A stretch of 62,896 nt of DNA from Bradyrhizobium niftali (GTDB lineage: Bacteria; Pseudomonadota; Alphaproteobacteria; Rhizobiales; Xanthobacteraceae): positions 1-62,896 of the forward strand of contig NZ_SPQT01000040.1 of the NCBI RefSeq assembly GCF_004571025.1. The letters run 5' to 3'. This document shows positions 42,724 through 49,906 of this stretch, piece by piece. Under the pieces are notes generated by a model, which was given only the letters and a program-made list of their open reading frames with translations, was not told the DNA's origin and searched no databases. The position numbers and the translations under genes were made by a program. Every line of letters starts with the position of its first letter. Position 1 is the stretch's first letter.

Positions 42724-44574
42724 CTACGTCGCCTTCTTCGCGAACGTTGCCTTGAGATTGTCGAACAGCTCCACCTTCACGCCATTGCGGCGCATGATGA
42801 AGCTCTGCTGGAGCACCGAGAGCGTGTTGTTCCAGGCCCAGTAGATCACGAGGCCCGCCGGGAAGCCCGCCAGCATGAAGGTGAAGATCAGCGGCATCCA
42901 GTTGAAGATCAGCTGCTGGGTCGGATCCGGCGGCGTCGGGTTCAGCTTCATCTGGAACCACATCGTGATGCCCATGATGATCGGCCAGATGCCGAGCGCG
43001 AGGTAGTGGCCGAAGACGGGAATCGTGGTCGGATCGAGCGGGATCAGCCCGAACAGGTTGAACAGATTGGTCGGGTCCGGCGCGGAGAGGTCCTTGATCC
43101 AGCCGTAGAACGGCGCATGCCGCATCTCGATGGTGACGAACAGCACCTTGTAGAGCGAGAAGAACACCGGGATCTGGATCACGACGGGAAGACAGCCGGC
43201 GACCGGATTGATCTTCTCCTTGCGGTAGATCTCCATCATCTCCTGCTGCTGCTTCACCTTGTCATCGGGGTAGCGCTCTTTCAGCGCCTGAAGCTGCGGC
43301 TGGATCGACTTCATCTTCGCCATCGAGGCATAGGACTTGTTCGCCAGCGGGAAGAACAACAGCTTCACGATCACGGTCACGAGCAGGATCGAGATGCCGA
43401 AATTGCCGAAGAAGCGGTAGAAGAAGTCGAGGCCGAGGAACATCGGCTTGGTGATGAAATAGAACCAGCCCCAGTCGATCAACAGGTCGAAATGGTTGAG
43501 GCTGAGTTCCTTGTTGTAGCCGCCGTGGCCGGCGAGCGGGAAGTTGATGCCGACGACGCCGGCTTCCTTGGCGCCGGCAAACAGCCGCGCGTTCGCCGTC
43601 GCACTGCCGCCGATCGCGACGGTGACGGGATCGAGCAGATAGTCGGTCTGGTAGGTGTGGACGTTGCCGCTCGGGTTCGACGAGAAACGCGCCTGAAGCT
43701 GGGCGCTGGTGTCCGGCAGCAGCGCCGAGGCCCAGTACTTGTCGGTCATGCCGAGCCAGCCATTGGTGGCCTTGAAGTTCACCGACTTGGCTTCGTCGAT
43801 CTTCTTGTAGGCGTATTCCTGCAGGCCATCGAGATAGCCGATCAGGCCTTCATGCAGGATGTAGTAGCCGGAGACCTGCGGGGTGCCGTGGCGCGAGATC
43901 AGCGCGAACGGATAGAGCGTCACCGGCGCGTTGCCGACATTGCTCACCTCGTCCTTGATGGTGAAGAGATAGTGGTCGTCGACCGAGATGGTGCGGCGGA
44001 AGGTGAGGCCCTCGCCGTTGTCCCATTTCAGCACCGCCGGCGTCGTCGGCGTCAGGCTGCCGCTGCCGTCCTGCTGCCAGACGGTCTGCGCGTCCGGCAG
44101 CTTGGCCGTCACGCCCGTTGCGGGCACCCAGCCGAACTCGGCGTAATAGGGCTCCGCGGTGCCCGAGGGCGAATACAGGATGATCGGCGGCGACTTCGGA
44201 TCGACCGTCTCGCGATACTGCACCAGCGCGATATCGTCGATGCGGCCGCCCTTCAACGAGATGCTGCCGGCGATCCGCGGCGTGTCGATCTTCACGCGCG
44301 GGCTGGCCGCCATCGCGGTGTCGCGGGCGACGACCGGCTGTGCCTGCTGGTTCGCTGCCGGCGTCGACGGCTGCGCGGCGCCGCCGGATTGCGGCGTGGC
44401 GCCCGGCGTTGCGGAGGCCGTCGGCTGCGGCGTGGTCTTCTGAAGCTCGGCCTGCGCCTGCTGCTGGGCGCGCTGTTTCTCCATCGCCGGCACGTTGTAG
44501 AAATACTGCCAGGCGATCAGCACGAGGCCCGATAGAATGACGGCGAGGATGGTATTGCGATTGTCGGTCATCAT
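42724..44574 (-). CDS. yidC: Membrane protein insertase YidC
   Basis: 616 residues, the Gram-negative long form. One N-terminal membrane segment (TILAVILSGLVLIAWQYF) is followed by a Gln/Ala/Pro-rich linker, the large periplasmic domain (about 90-360), and the conserved five-segment insertase core (ILLVTVIVKLLFFPL, PVVIQIPVFFSLYKVL, FAGFPAGLVIYWAWNN in part). It inserts inner-membrane proteins alone or with Sec. The gene is 14 bp after rnpA; yidD is not evident between them. ATG 44571 is an alternative start one codon in. Confidence 0.96.
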   Translation of the reverse strand: MMTDNRNTILAVILSGLVLIAWQYFYNVPAMEKQRAQQQAQAELQKTTPQPTASATPGATPQSGGAAQPSTPAANQQAQPVVARDTAMAASPRVKIDTPRIAGSISLKGGRIDDIALVQYRETVDPKSPPIILYSPSGTAEPYYAEFGWVPATGVTAKLPDAQTVWQQDGSGSLTPTTPAVLKWDNGEGLTFRRTISVDDHYLFTIKDEVSNVGNAPVTLYPFALISRHGTPQVSGYYILHEGLIGYLDGLQEYAYKKIDEAKSVNFKATNGWLGMTDKYWASALLPDTSAQLQARFSSNPSGNVHTYQTDYLLDPVTVAIGGSATANARLFAGAKEAGVVGINFPLAGHGGYNKELSLNHFDLLIDWGWFYFITKPMFLGLDFFYRFFGNFGISILLVTVIVKLLFFPLANKSYASMAKMKSIQPQLQALKERYPDDKVKQQQEMMEIYRKEKINPVAGCLPVVIQIPVFFSLYKVLFVTIEMRHAPFYGWIKDLSAPDPTNLFNLFGLIPLDPTTIPVFGHYLALGIWPIIMGITMWFQMKLNPTPPDPTQQLIFNWMPLIFTFMLAGFPAGLVIYWAWNNTLSVLQQSFIMRRNGVKVELFDNLKATFAKKAT

Positions 44575-44588
44575 CTAATGTCTCGTCA

Positions 44589-45011
44589 TCAATCCGGTTT
44601 GCGGCTGGCAGCAGGAGCGGTGCCGGGCCTATGGCCGCGTCCCTTTGACTGTCCCTTGTGAGATCCCGTGTGAGATCCCTTGGCCGTATGCCGCGCGGGC
44701 TTCGAGAACGCTATGCGCAGATCGTCGAGCATGGCGGCGAAGGGGCGCGAGAGCGCGTCCCTTCGGCCGACCAGTACATAGTCATGATGGGGCTGCATTG
44801 ACACCGGATCGAGCCGCTTCACCAGTTCGCGAAGCCGGCGCCGGATGCGATTGCGCTCGGGGGCGTTGCCGTTCTTTTTGGTGACGGTGAAGCCTACTCG
44901 GATCGGGCCGCCGTCGTCGCGAGAGCGGCTTTGCAGGACGAACGCGGGACTATTCACCCGCGCGCCATTGGCAACGGCGAGGAAATCCGCCCGCTGCCTC
45001 AGCCGATCCAT
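44589..45011 (-). CDS. rnpA: Ribonuclease P protein component
   Basis: 140 residues. The RNR motif region reads GNAPERNRIRRRLRELVK, and RVGFTVTKK precedes it, both typical of RnpA. The C-terminal 30 residues are a basic His/Ser/Lys-rich tail. It assists the RNase P RNA in maturing tRNA 5' ends. It follows rpmH by 27 bp and lies close to yidC, so the three form one transcript. Confidence 0.95.
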   Translation of the reverse strand: MDRLRQRADFLAVANGARVNSPAFVLQSRSRDDGGPIRVGFTVTKKNGNAPERNRIRRRLRELVKRLDPVSMQPHHDYVLVGRRDALSRPFAAMLDDLRIAFSKPARHTAKGSHTGSHKGQSKGRGHRPGTAPAASRKPD

Positions 45012-45038
45012 GATGAAATCCCAAAAAGGGGGTCTGGC

Positions 45039-45173
45039 TCAGGCGCTCAGACGCTTGCGGCCGCGGGCGCGGCGGGCGGCGAGAACCTTGCGGCCGCCGG
45101 CAGTGGCGAGACGGGCACGGAAACCGTGACGGCGCTTGCGCACCAGTTTGCTGGGTTGATAAGTCCGCTTCAC
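45039..45173 (-). CDS. rpmH: 50S ribosomal protein L34
   Basis: 44 residues from GTG 45173: KRTYQPSKLVRKRRHGFRAR followed by TAGGRKVLAARRARGRKRLS, the L34 consensus. The longer frame upstream has no similarity and is rejected. The GTG start is normal for a highly expressed gene of this type, though ATG is more common. It leads the rpmH-rnpA-yidC cluster. Confidence 0.97.
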   Translation of the reverse strand: MKRTYQPSKLVRKRRHGFRARLATAGGRKVLAARRARGRKRLSA

Positions 45174-45536
45174 GGGTTTTTCTCCGCTGACCGGGCAATT
45201 TGCCTGTAGAATTGATGGTAAAGTCCGGAAGATGCGGCCCAAAACGGGCCCTTTTTCGGCCCCAAGAGAGCCGCTCCCGGCGTTACACCGGGTCATCGCG
45301 GACAATTCGCGCGGCTTATATGCGAGCGCCCCCTTTTCGTCAACGCCACAAGAGCGCAGGATTGCGGTGAATATCGCTGTTTGTGCGGGGTTTTTAATCG
45401 GTGAGGTAGCGACTCGCCGTATCAGCGCTTACATCCCACATTGGGAGATTAGCGATCCGTAATTTGACCGGACCGGGGGCGGGCCGCATCCTTCCTCCGC
45501 CAGATCGTTCACCGGCTAAGCAGTCCGGCCAAATCA
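45174..45536. other. Divergent intergenic stretch between rpmH and the histidine kinase
   Basis: These 363 bp hold no gene. They must carry the strong leftward rpmH promoter and a rightward promoter for the kinase. I looked for DnaA boxes, since rpmH is near oriC in many bacteria, and see no TTATCCACA-like cluster. Confidence 0.6.
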
Positions 45537-47051
45537 GTGAGGACGAATTTCGTGGCAGCGACAGACCTCCAGCCGATCCAGGATACGGATCAGGGGGACC
45601 CGCCGGCGATCCGGCCGCGTGGGCCTGCCGGGCTTGGGCTGTCGGGCAAGCTGCTGCTGCTCACCGTCCCCCTGGTGATGATCGCGGCCATCCTGCTCTA
45701 TGTGCCTGCCATCGCCAACTTCTGGGTCAACCGGCTGAACGACCGCGTGGCCGCCGCCAACACGGCGGCGCTGGTGCTCGACGCCGCGCCGCTCGGCATG
45801 GTTCCCGATTCGCTGTCGCGCGAGATCCTGAAAAGCATCAATGCCCGCGCCGTCGCCATCAAGATGGGCCAGCAGCGCCGGCTGCTCGCCAGCGACAATC
45901 TGCCGACCGCGATCGAGCACGACGTTGACCTCCGCGACATGACCGTGTGGGAGGCGATCACGGGCTCGATCCAGATGATGCTGGAGACCGGCAACCAGGC
46001 CATCCGCATCGTCGGCCCCGGCGTCGGCAATGCCCAGTTCGTCGAGATCGTGACCGACGAATTGCCGCTGCGGCAGTCGATGTACCGATTCTCCCGCAAT
46101 GTCGTCGTGGTCGCGCTGATCATCGGGGTGCTGACCGCGGGCCTCGTCTATCTCGCGCTCCACTATCTCTTCGTGCGGCCGATGCGGCGGCTGACCGCGA
46201 GCCTGGTCGGCTTCCACGAAAACCCCGAGAGCTCGGCGCGGATCATCGTGCCGAGCCAGCGCAGCGACGAGATCGGGGTGGCCGAACGCGAATTGTCCGA
46301 CATGCAGCGCGATTTGATGTCGATGCTGCATCAGAAGAGCCGGCTTGCCGCGCTCGGCCTCGCCGTCTCCAAGATCAACCACGATCTGCGCAATTTGCTC
46401 GCGTCGGCGCAGCTTCTGTCGGACCAGCTCGCCAGCGTGCCGGATCCGCGGGTGCAGCGCTTTGCGCCCAAGCTCGTGCGCTCGCTCGAGCGCGCCATCG
46501 CCTTCTGCCAGTCGACGCTGTCCTACGGCCGCGCCCAGGAGGCCTCACCCGACCGCCGCATGATCCTGATCGAGCCTGTCGTGCTGGAGGTGCGCGAGAC
46601 CGCGGGCCTTGCCAGCGATGCCTCGATTGCCTGGGTCGCCGCGATCGAGCGCGGGCTCGCGATCGATGCCGACCCCGACCAGCTGTTCCGCGTGCTGCTC
46701 AACCTCGTCCGCAACGCCGCCCAGGCGCTGGAAAGCCATTCCTCCGGCGACGGCGGCGCGCAGCAGATCCGGATCACCGGCAAGCGCGAGGGCGCCGTCG
46801 CCATCCTGGAGGTCTCCGACACCGGCCCCGGCGTCCCCCAGAAGACGAGGGACCATCTGTTCGAGGCGTTCCAGACCTCGGGGCGCCCCGGCGGCAGCGG
46901 GCTCGGCCTCGCCATCGCCGCCGAGCTTGTCCGCGCTCATGGCGGCGACATCCACCTGGTCGAAGGCACCATCGGCGCCACCTTCCGGATCGTCATCCCC
47001 GACCGCCCCGTGGAACTGCTCTCCATCCGCAACGAGCGGGCGCGGGCGTAA
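45537..47051 (+). CDS. Membrane-bound sensor histidine kinase
   Basis: 504 residues from GTG 45537 (GTG 45552 is also possible). Two membrane segments (about 37-62 and 187-213) flank a periplasmic sensor region of some 125 residues. A HAMP-like linker follows, then the phosphoacceptor His282 in SKINHDLRN, an unusual H-box compared with the common HExRTP. The ATPase motifs are LLNLVRNAAQAL, DTGPGVP and GGSGLGLAIA. No response regulator is adjacent, so it is an orphan kinase in this window. Ligand unknown. Confidence 0.88.
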   Translation: MRTNFVAATDLQPIQDTDQGDPPAIRPRGPAGLGLSGKLLLLTVPLVMIAAILLYVPAIANFWVNRLNDRVAAANTAALVLDAAPLGMVPDSLSREILKSINARAVAIKMGQQRRLLASDNLPTAIEHDVDLRDMTVWEAITGSIQMMLETGNQAIRIVGPGVGNAQFVEIVTDELPLRQSMYRFSRNVVVVALIIGVLTAGLVYLALHYLFVRPMRRLTASLVGFHENPESSARIIVPSQRSDEIGVAERELSDMQRDLMSMLHQKSRLAALGLAVSKINHDLRNLLASAQLLSDQLASVPDPRVQRFAPKLVRSLERAIAFCQSTLSYGRAQEASPDRRMILIEPVVLEVRETAGLASDASIAWVAAIERGLAIDADPDQLFRVLLNLVRNAAQALESHSSGDGGAQQIRITGKREGAVAILEVSDTGPGVPQKTRDHLFEAFQTSGRPGGSGLGLAIAAELVRAHGGDIHLVEGTIGATFRIVIPDRPVELLSIRNERARA

Positions 47052-47111
47052 GTCGGCCAGCGGGCCGAATGAGCGGCGTTTGTTTCCAAGGGCTTTACCA
47101 CCCATCTCTCC

Positions 47112-47208
47112 GTCATTCCGGGGCGCGCGTAGCGCGAGCCCGGAATCCATAACCACCAGCTAGGGTTATGGATTCCGGGCCTGACCCTTCGGGTCCTCCC
47201 GGAATGAC
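47112..47208. repeat. Palindromic element 18 (GTCATTCCGG family)
   Basis: GTCATTCCGGGGCGCGCGTA and TCCTCCCGGAATGAC are the ends, with GGAATCCATAACCACC/GGTTATGGATTCC inside. It is the last such element before the tRNA gene; none was found in the 15 kb to its right. Confidence 0.85.
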
Positions 47209-47354
47209 GGAAAAACCGTCATCGCTCTGCAAAATCTCCCCATCCCGGACCTTGCCAATCAGGGCAAGAGCGGTTAGTCAGAGCGCTCTTTCGCACCCCT
47301 CCGGCGCTGTCCGGAGGCTGCCTGCGGGCCCAGCCCGCACTGTTCGCGAAAAAC

Positions 47355-47431
47355 GCGCCCGTAGCTCAGCTGGATAGAGCATCAGACTACGAATCTGAGG
47401 GTCGGACGTTCGAATCGTTCCGGGCGCGCCA
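47355..47431 (+). tRNA. tRNA-Arg (anticodon ACG)
   Basis: 77 nt with encoded CCA. The acceptor stem is GCGCCCG/CGGGCGC, the D arm is GCTC...GAGC, the anticodon stem TCAGA/TCTGA holds the loop CTACGAA (anticodon ACG), and the T loop is TTCGAAT. Adenosine-to-inosine change at the wobble base lets it read CGU, CGC and CGA. The 17 bp at its 3' end and beyond (47423-47439) recur at 59342-59358, which marks it as an integration site. Confidence 0.96.
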
Positions 47432-47439
47432 TTTCGGTA
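47423..47439 (+). repeat. Putative attachment core at the tRNA-Arg 3' end
   Basis: GGCGCGCCATTTCGGTA here and at 59342-59358 are identical. Shorter matches of 12-13 bp occur at 49790 and 60381. The position at a tRNA 3' end is the usual target of tyrosine integrases. Confidence 0.6.
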
Positions 47440-48009
47440 TACGCTATAGCCGCCAAAATCGGCCGATTCTTCGATTAAACTCGTCAAGTCGAATTGAGTG
47501 CACCCGTCATCGGAATGCCCGATGGGACGCATCGAATCTTCCCGCTTTCTAGGGGGCGCACCAGCTTGTTGCATGCGGGCGCCCTAGCTTTGCTGGCGGC
47601 GCTTTGAGCGCTCCGCCGTTGGGCCTCAGCCGGTCCATCGCCCAACAGGAAAGCCGTCCCGCCTTTGTCATTGTTGAGCGGACAGAGCGGCGCAAAGTTT
47701 CGAATCATCGCAATCGAAGGCCTGCCGGACCCAAAATAGCGATAGGGCTCGCCGGCCGGCTAGGCCGCCAGGCTGTCGCGAGCGCTTCTCTCGCGGTCGA
47801 AGCGGCGCTGGCCTTCGATATCGCTTGTGTGTCCTTTGGCGGTGCCGGACCATCCGGGCCGCCGGTTTGGACACAGCACCGGGGCAATCCGGACGCGCCC
47901 GCCCCCGAAAGAATTTTTCCAGTTGGCTGCCCAGTTCGCGGCGCCCGCGGTGTCTTTACGATCTCGAAACGCCGTCAGGCGGACGCCAAATAGCAAAGCG
48001 GAAGACATC
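47432..48009. other. Stretch without a confident gene after tRNA-Arg
   Basis: Short frames cross both strands, but none has a good start or recognisable motif. The last 10 bp before 48010 (AGCGGAAGAC) are the ribosome-binding region of the sigma-factor gene. Otherwise I see nothing to assign. Confidence 0.5.
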
Positions 48010-49011
48010 ATGACTGCCGACCTGATCTCGAAAGCCCGGGCCGGGGACCACGGCGCCTTCCGAGAGCTGACCGATCCCTATCGCCGCGCGCTTCAATTGC
48101 ACTGTTATCGCATGCTGGGCTCCTATCACGACGCCGAGGAGATCCTGCAGGACACCTTGCTGGCCGCTTGGCGCGGGTTGGGCGGCTTCGAAGAACGCGC
48201 CTCACTAGGCAACTGGCTCTACAAGATCGCCACCAACCGCTGCCTCAACGCGCGGCGCGCCGCCAGCCGGCGCCCGACGAAGGCCTGGGACATCCCCGGG
48301 GTCGAATTCCTCGAGCCGACCCGGCTGGAGGAAGAGGTCTGGCTCGATCCGTTTCCGGACGCACTCATGGGAGGTGTAGTTTCTTGGCCGCCGGCGCCGG
48401 ACGCGCGGGTCGAGCGGACCGACACCATCGCCCTAGCCTTCGTGACGGGCCTGCAACGCCTGCCGCCGCGCCAACTGGCCGTGCTCATCCTGCGCGACGT
48501 CGTTGGGTTCAGCGCTGAGGAGGTTGCAGGCATGTTGGACGCCAGCCTCGACGCGGTCAACAGCGCGCTCAAGCGCGCGCGTGCCACCCTTCAACAGCGG
48601 CAGGCGGCCGGTGGCCACGAACCTCCTCCGGCCGCCCAATCCCCGGCCGAGACTGCGATCGTCACCCGGTTTGTCGAAGCATGGGAAAGGGCGGACGTCG
48701 ATGCTTTGGTCAGCCTGCTCACAGACGACGTGTTCATGGCCATGCCGCCCATGCCGTTCGAATACCATGGCCGGGACATCGTGCTGCGCCTGAGCGCCAG
48801 CATCTTCGGGGCTGGGCGGCGCTTCGATCTCGTGCCGTCGCGCGCCAACGGTCAGCCGGCCTTCGGCGTCTATCTGCGCACCCCGGCGGGGCGGCCCGGC
48901 GTGGGGTTCTATGTCCTGACCATGGCGGGCGGTCGAATTCGTGGCATGACGCGGTTCGAAAGCTTCGTGTTGCCGTGGTTCGGCCTGCCGACATCGCTTC
49001 CGGCTCTCTAA
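48010..49011 (+). CDS. ECF-type RNA polymerase sigma factor with C-terminal SnoaL-like domain
   Basis: 333 residues from ATG 48010. Region 2 reads HCYRMLGSYHDAEEILQDTLLAAW, with GNWLYKIATNRCLN, and region 4 is LPPRQLAVLILRDVVGFSAEEVA. After region 4, residues of about 215-333 form an NTF2/SnoaL-like domain (RFVEAWERADVDALVSLL, GRDIVLRL), as in large ECF sigma factors that use this domain for self-control instead of an anti-sigma factor. The DHFR-like gene 92 bp downstream is a typical partner and likely target. No anti-sigma gene is nearby. Confidence 0.9.
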   Translation: MTADLISKARAGDHGAFRELTDPYRRALQLHCYRMLGSYHDAEEILQDTLLAAWRGLGGFEERASLGNWLYKIATNRCLNARRAASRRPTKAWDIPGVEFLEPTRLEEEVWLDPFPDALMGGVVSWPPAPDARVERTDTIALAFVTGLQRLPPRQLAVLILRDVVGFSAEEVAGMLDASLDAVNSALKRARATLQQRQAAGGHEPPPAAQSPAETAIVTRFVEAWERADVDALVSLLTDDVFMAMPPMPFEYHGRDIVLRLSASIFGAGRRFDLVPSRANGQPAFGVYLRTPAGRPGVGFYVLTMAGGRIRGMTRFESFVLPWFGLPTSLPAL

Positions 49012-49103
49012 ACCTTCAACGCGGAGCGCCCAGTATCCCGAGACCCCGGTGTCTTCACGGCTGGCGGACGATTTCGCCGACCGATAGCCAAAGGAGAACG
49101 GAC

Positions 49104-49682
49104 GTGGGAAAAATTGTCATCAGCGAAAACGCCTCGCTCGACGGCGTCGTACAGGACCCGACGGGGGAGGAGGGCTTCCGCTTCGGCGGCTGGTTCGCCA
49201 AGGTCGGCGACAATGACCGGCAGGCCTGGGCCCGACTCGGGGCGGAGGAGGCCATCAGCGCCAAGGCCCTCCTGCTCGGCCGCCTCAGCGACGAATGGTT
49301 CGCCAGGCGTTGGCTGGGCCGCACGGGCCCGTGGGCGGATCGACTGAACTCCATGCCAAAATACATCCTGTCCTCGACGCTAGGGACGCCGAAATGGGGC
49401 AACTCGACGATGCTGCGGGGCGAGTTGGCCGGCGAGATCAAGCGGCTGAAACGCGAGGTCAACGGCGACATCGTGGTGATCGGCAGCGTCGAGTTGGTGC
49501 ACGCCCTTTGGGCGCAGGACTTGGCCGACGAATTGCGCCTGAAGGTCTTCCCGGTCGTGCTGGGCGGAGGCCGGCGCCTGTTCGGTGAGGCCGCCGACAT
49601 GAAGGGGATGGTGCGCGTCAAGGTCGAGGCACTGGGCGATAGCTTGTCCTATCTCGTCTACGAGCGGGTTCGCGACGCTTGA
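49104..49682 (+). CDS. Dihydrofolate-reductase/RibD C-terminal family protein
   Basis: 192 residues from GTG 49104, preceded by AAGGAGAA. It starts KIVISENASLDGVVQDP, contains LLLGRLSDEWF and ends DELRLKVFPVVLGGGRRLF, the RibD-C signature. NADPH-dependent reductases of this family are widespread beside ECF sigma factors, but their substrates are mostly unknown; true DHFR activity is not expected from this subgroup. It is probably co-expressed with the sigma gene. The first downstream tRNA-end repeat begins 68 bp after its stop. Confidence 0.88.
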   Translation: MGKIVISENASLDGVVQDPTGEEGFRFGGWFAKVGDNDRQAWARLGAEEAISAKALLLGRLSDEWFARRWLGRTGPWADRLNSMPKYILSSTLGTPKWGNSTMLRGELAGEIKRLKREVNGDIVVIGSVELVHALWAQDLADELRLKVFPVVLGGGRRLFGEAADMKGMVRVKVEALGDSLSYLVYERVRDA

Positions 49683-49750
49683 TGTCGTGGGAAATCGCAG
49701 CCCGTCGCAGACTTGCCAATTGGACCGCGTAGCGGGCTGCTGCATCATAG

Positions 49751-49801
49751 CGCCACGGCGAAGCAATAGTGCCCCTCTTCATCAGCCGTGGCGCGCCATT
49801 T
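49751..49801 (+). repeat. tRNA-end-associated repeat A
   Basis: CGGCGAAGCAATAGTGCC, then CTCTTCATCAGCCGTG, fused to GGCGCGCCATTT, the 3' end of tRNA-Arg. Repeats B and C have the same two-part structure. An imperfect hairpin GCCAC/GTGCC precedes the tRNA piece. Confidence 0.75.
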
Positions 49802-49906
49802 TCCCACCATTCAGTACAAAACCGCGCTCTATCGCAGAGCTCCCGTACGAATCGGTGCCGATTTGATCCCCGATCGGCATCTAAGGTTGATGTCGACGCC
49901 GACGCC

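Noticed and set aside
45174..45536. Possible replication origin beside rpmH
   Set aside because: No cluster of DnaA boxes or AT-rich unwinding element; dnaA is not adjacent.
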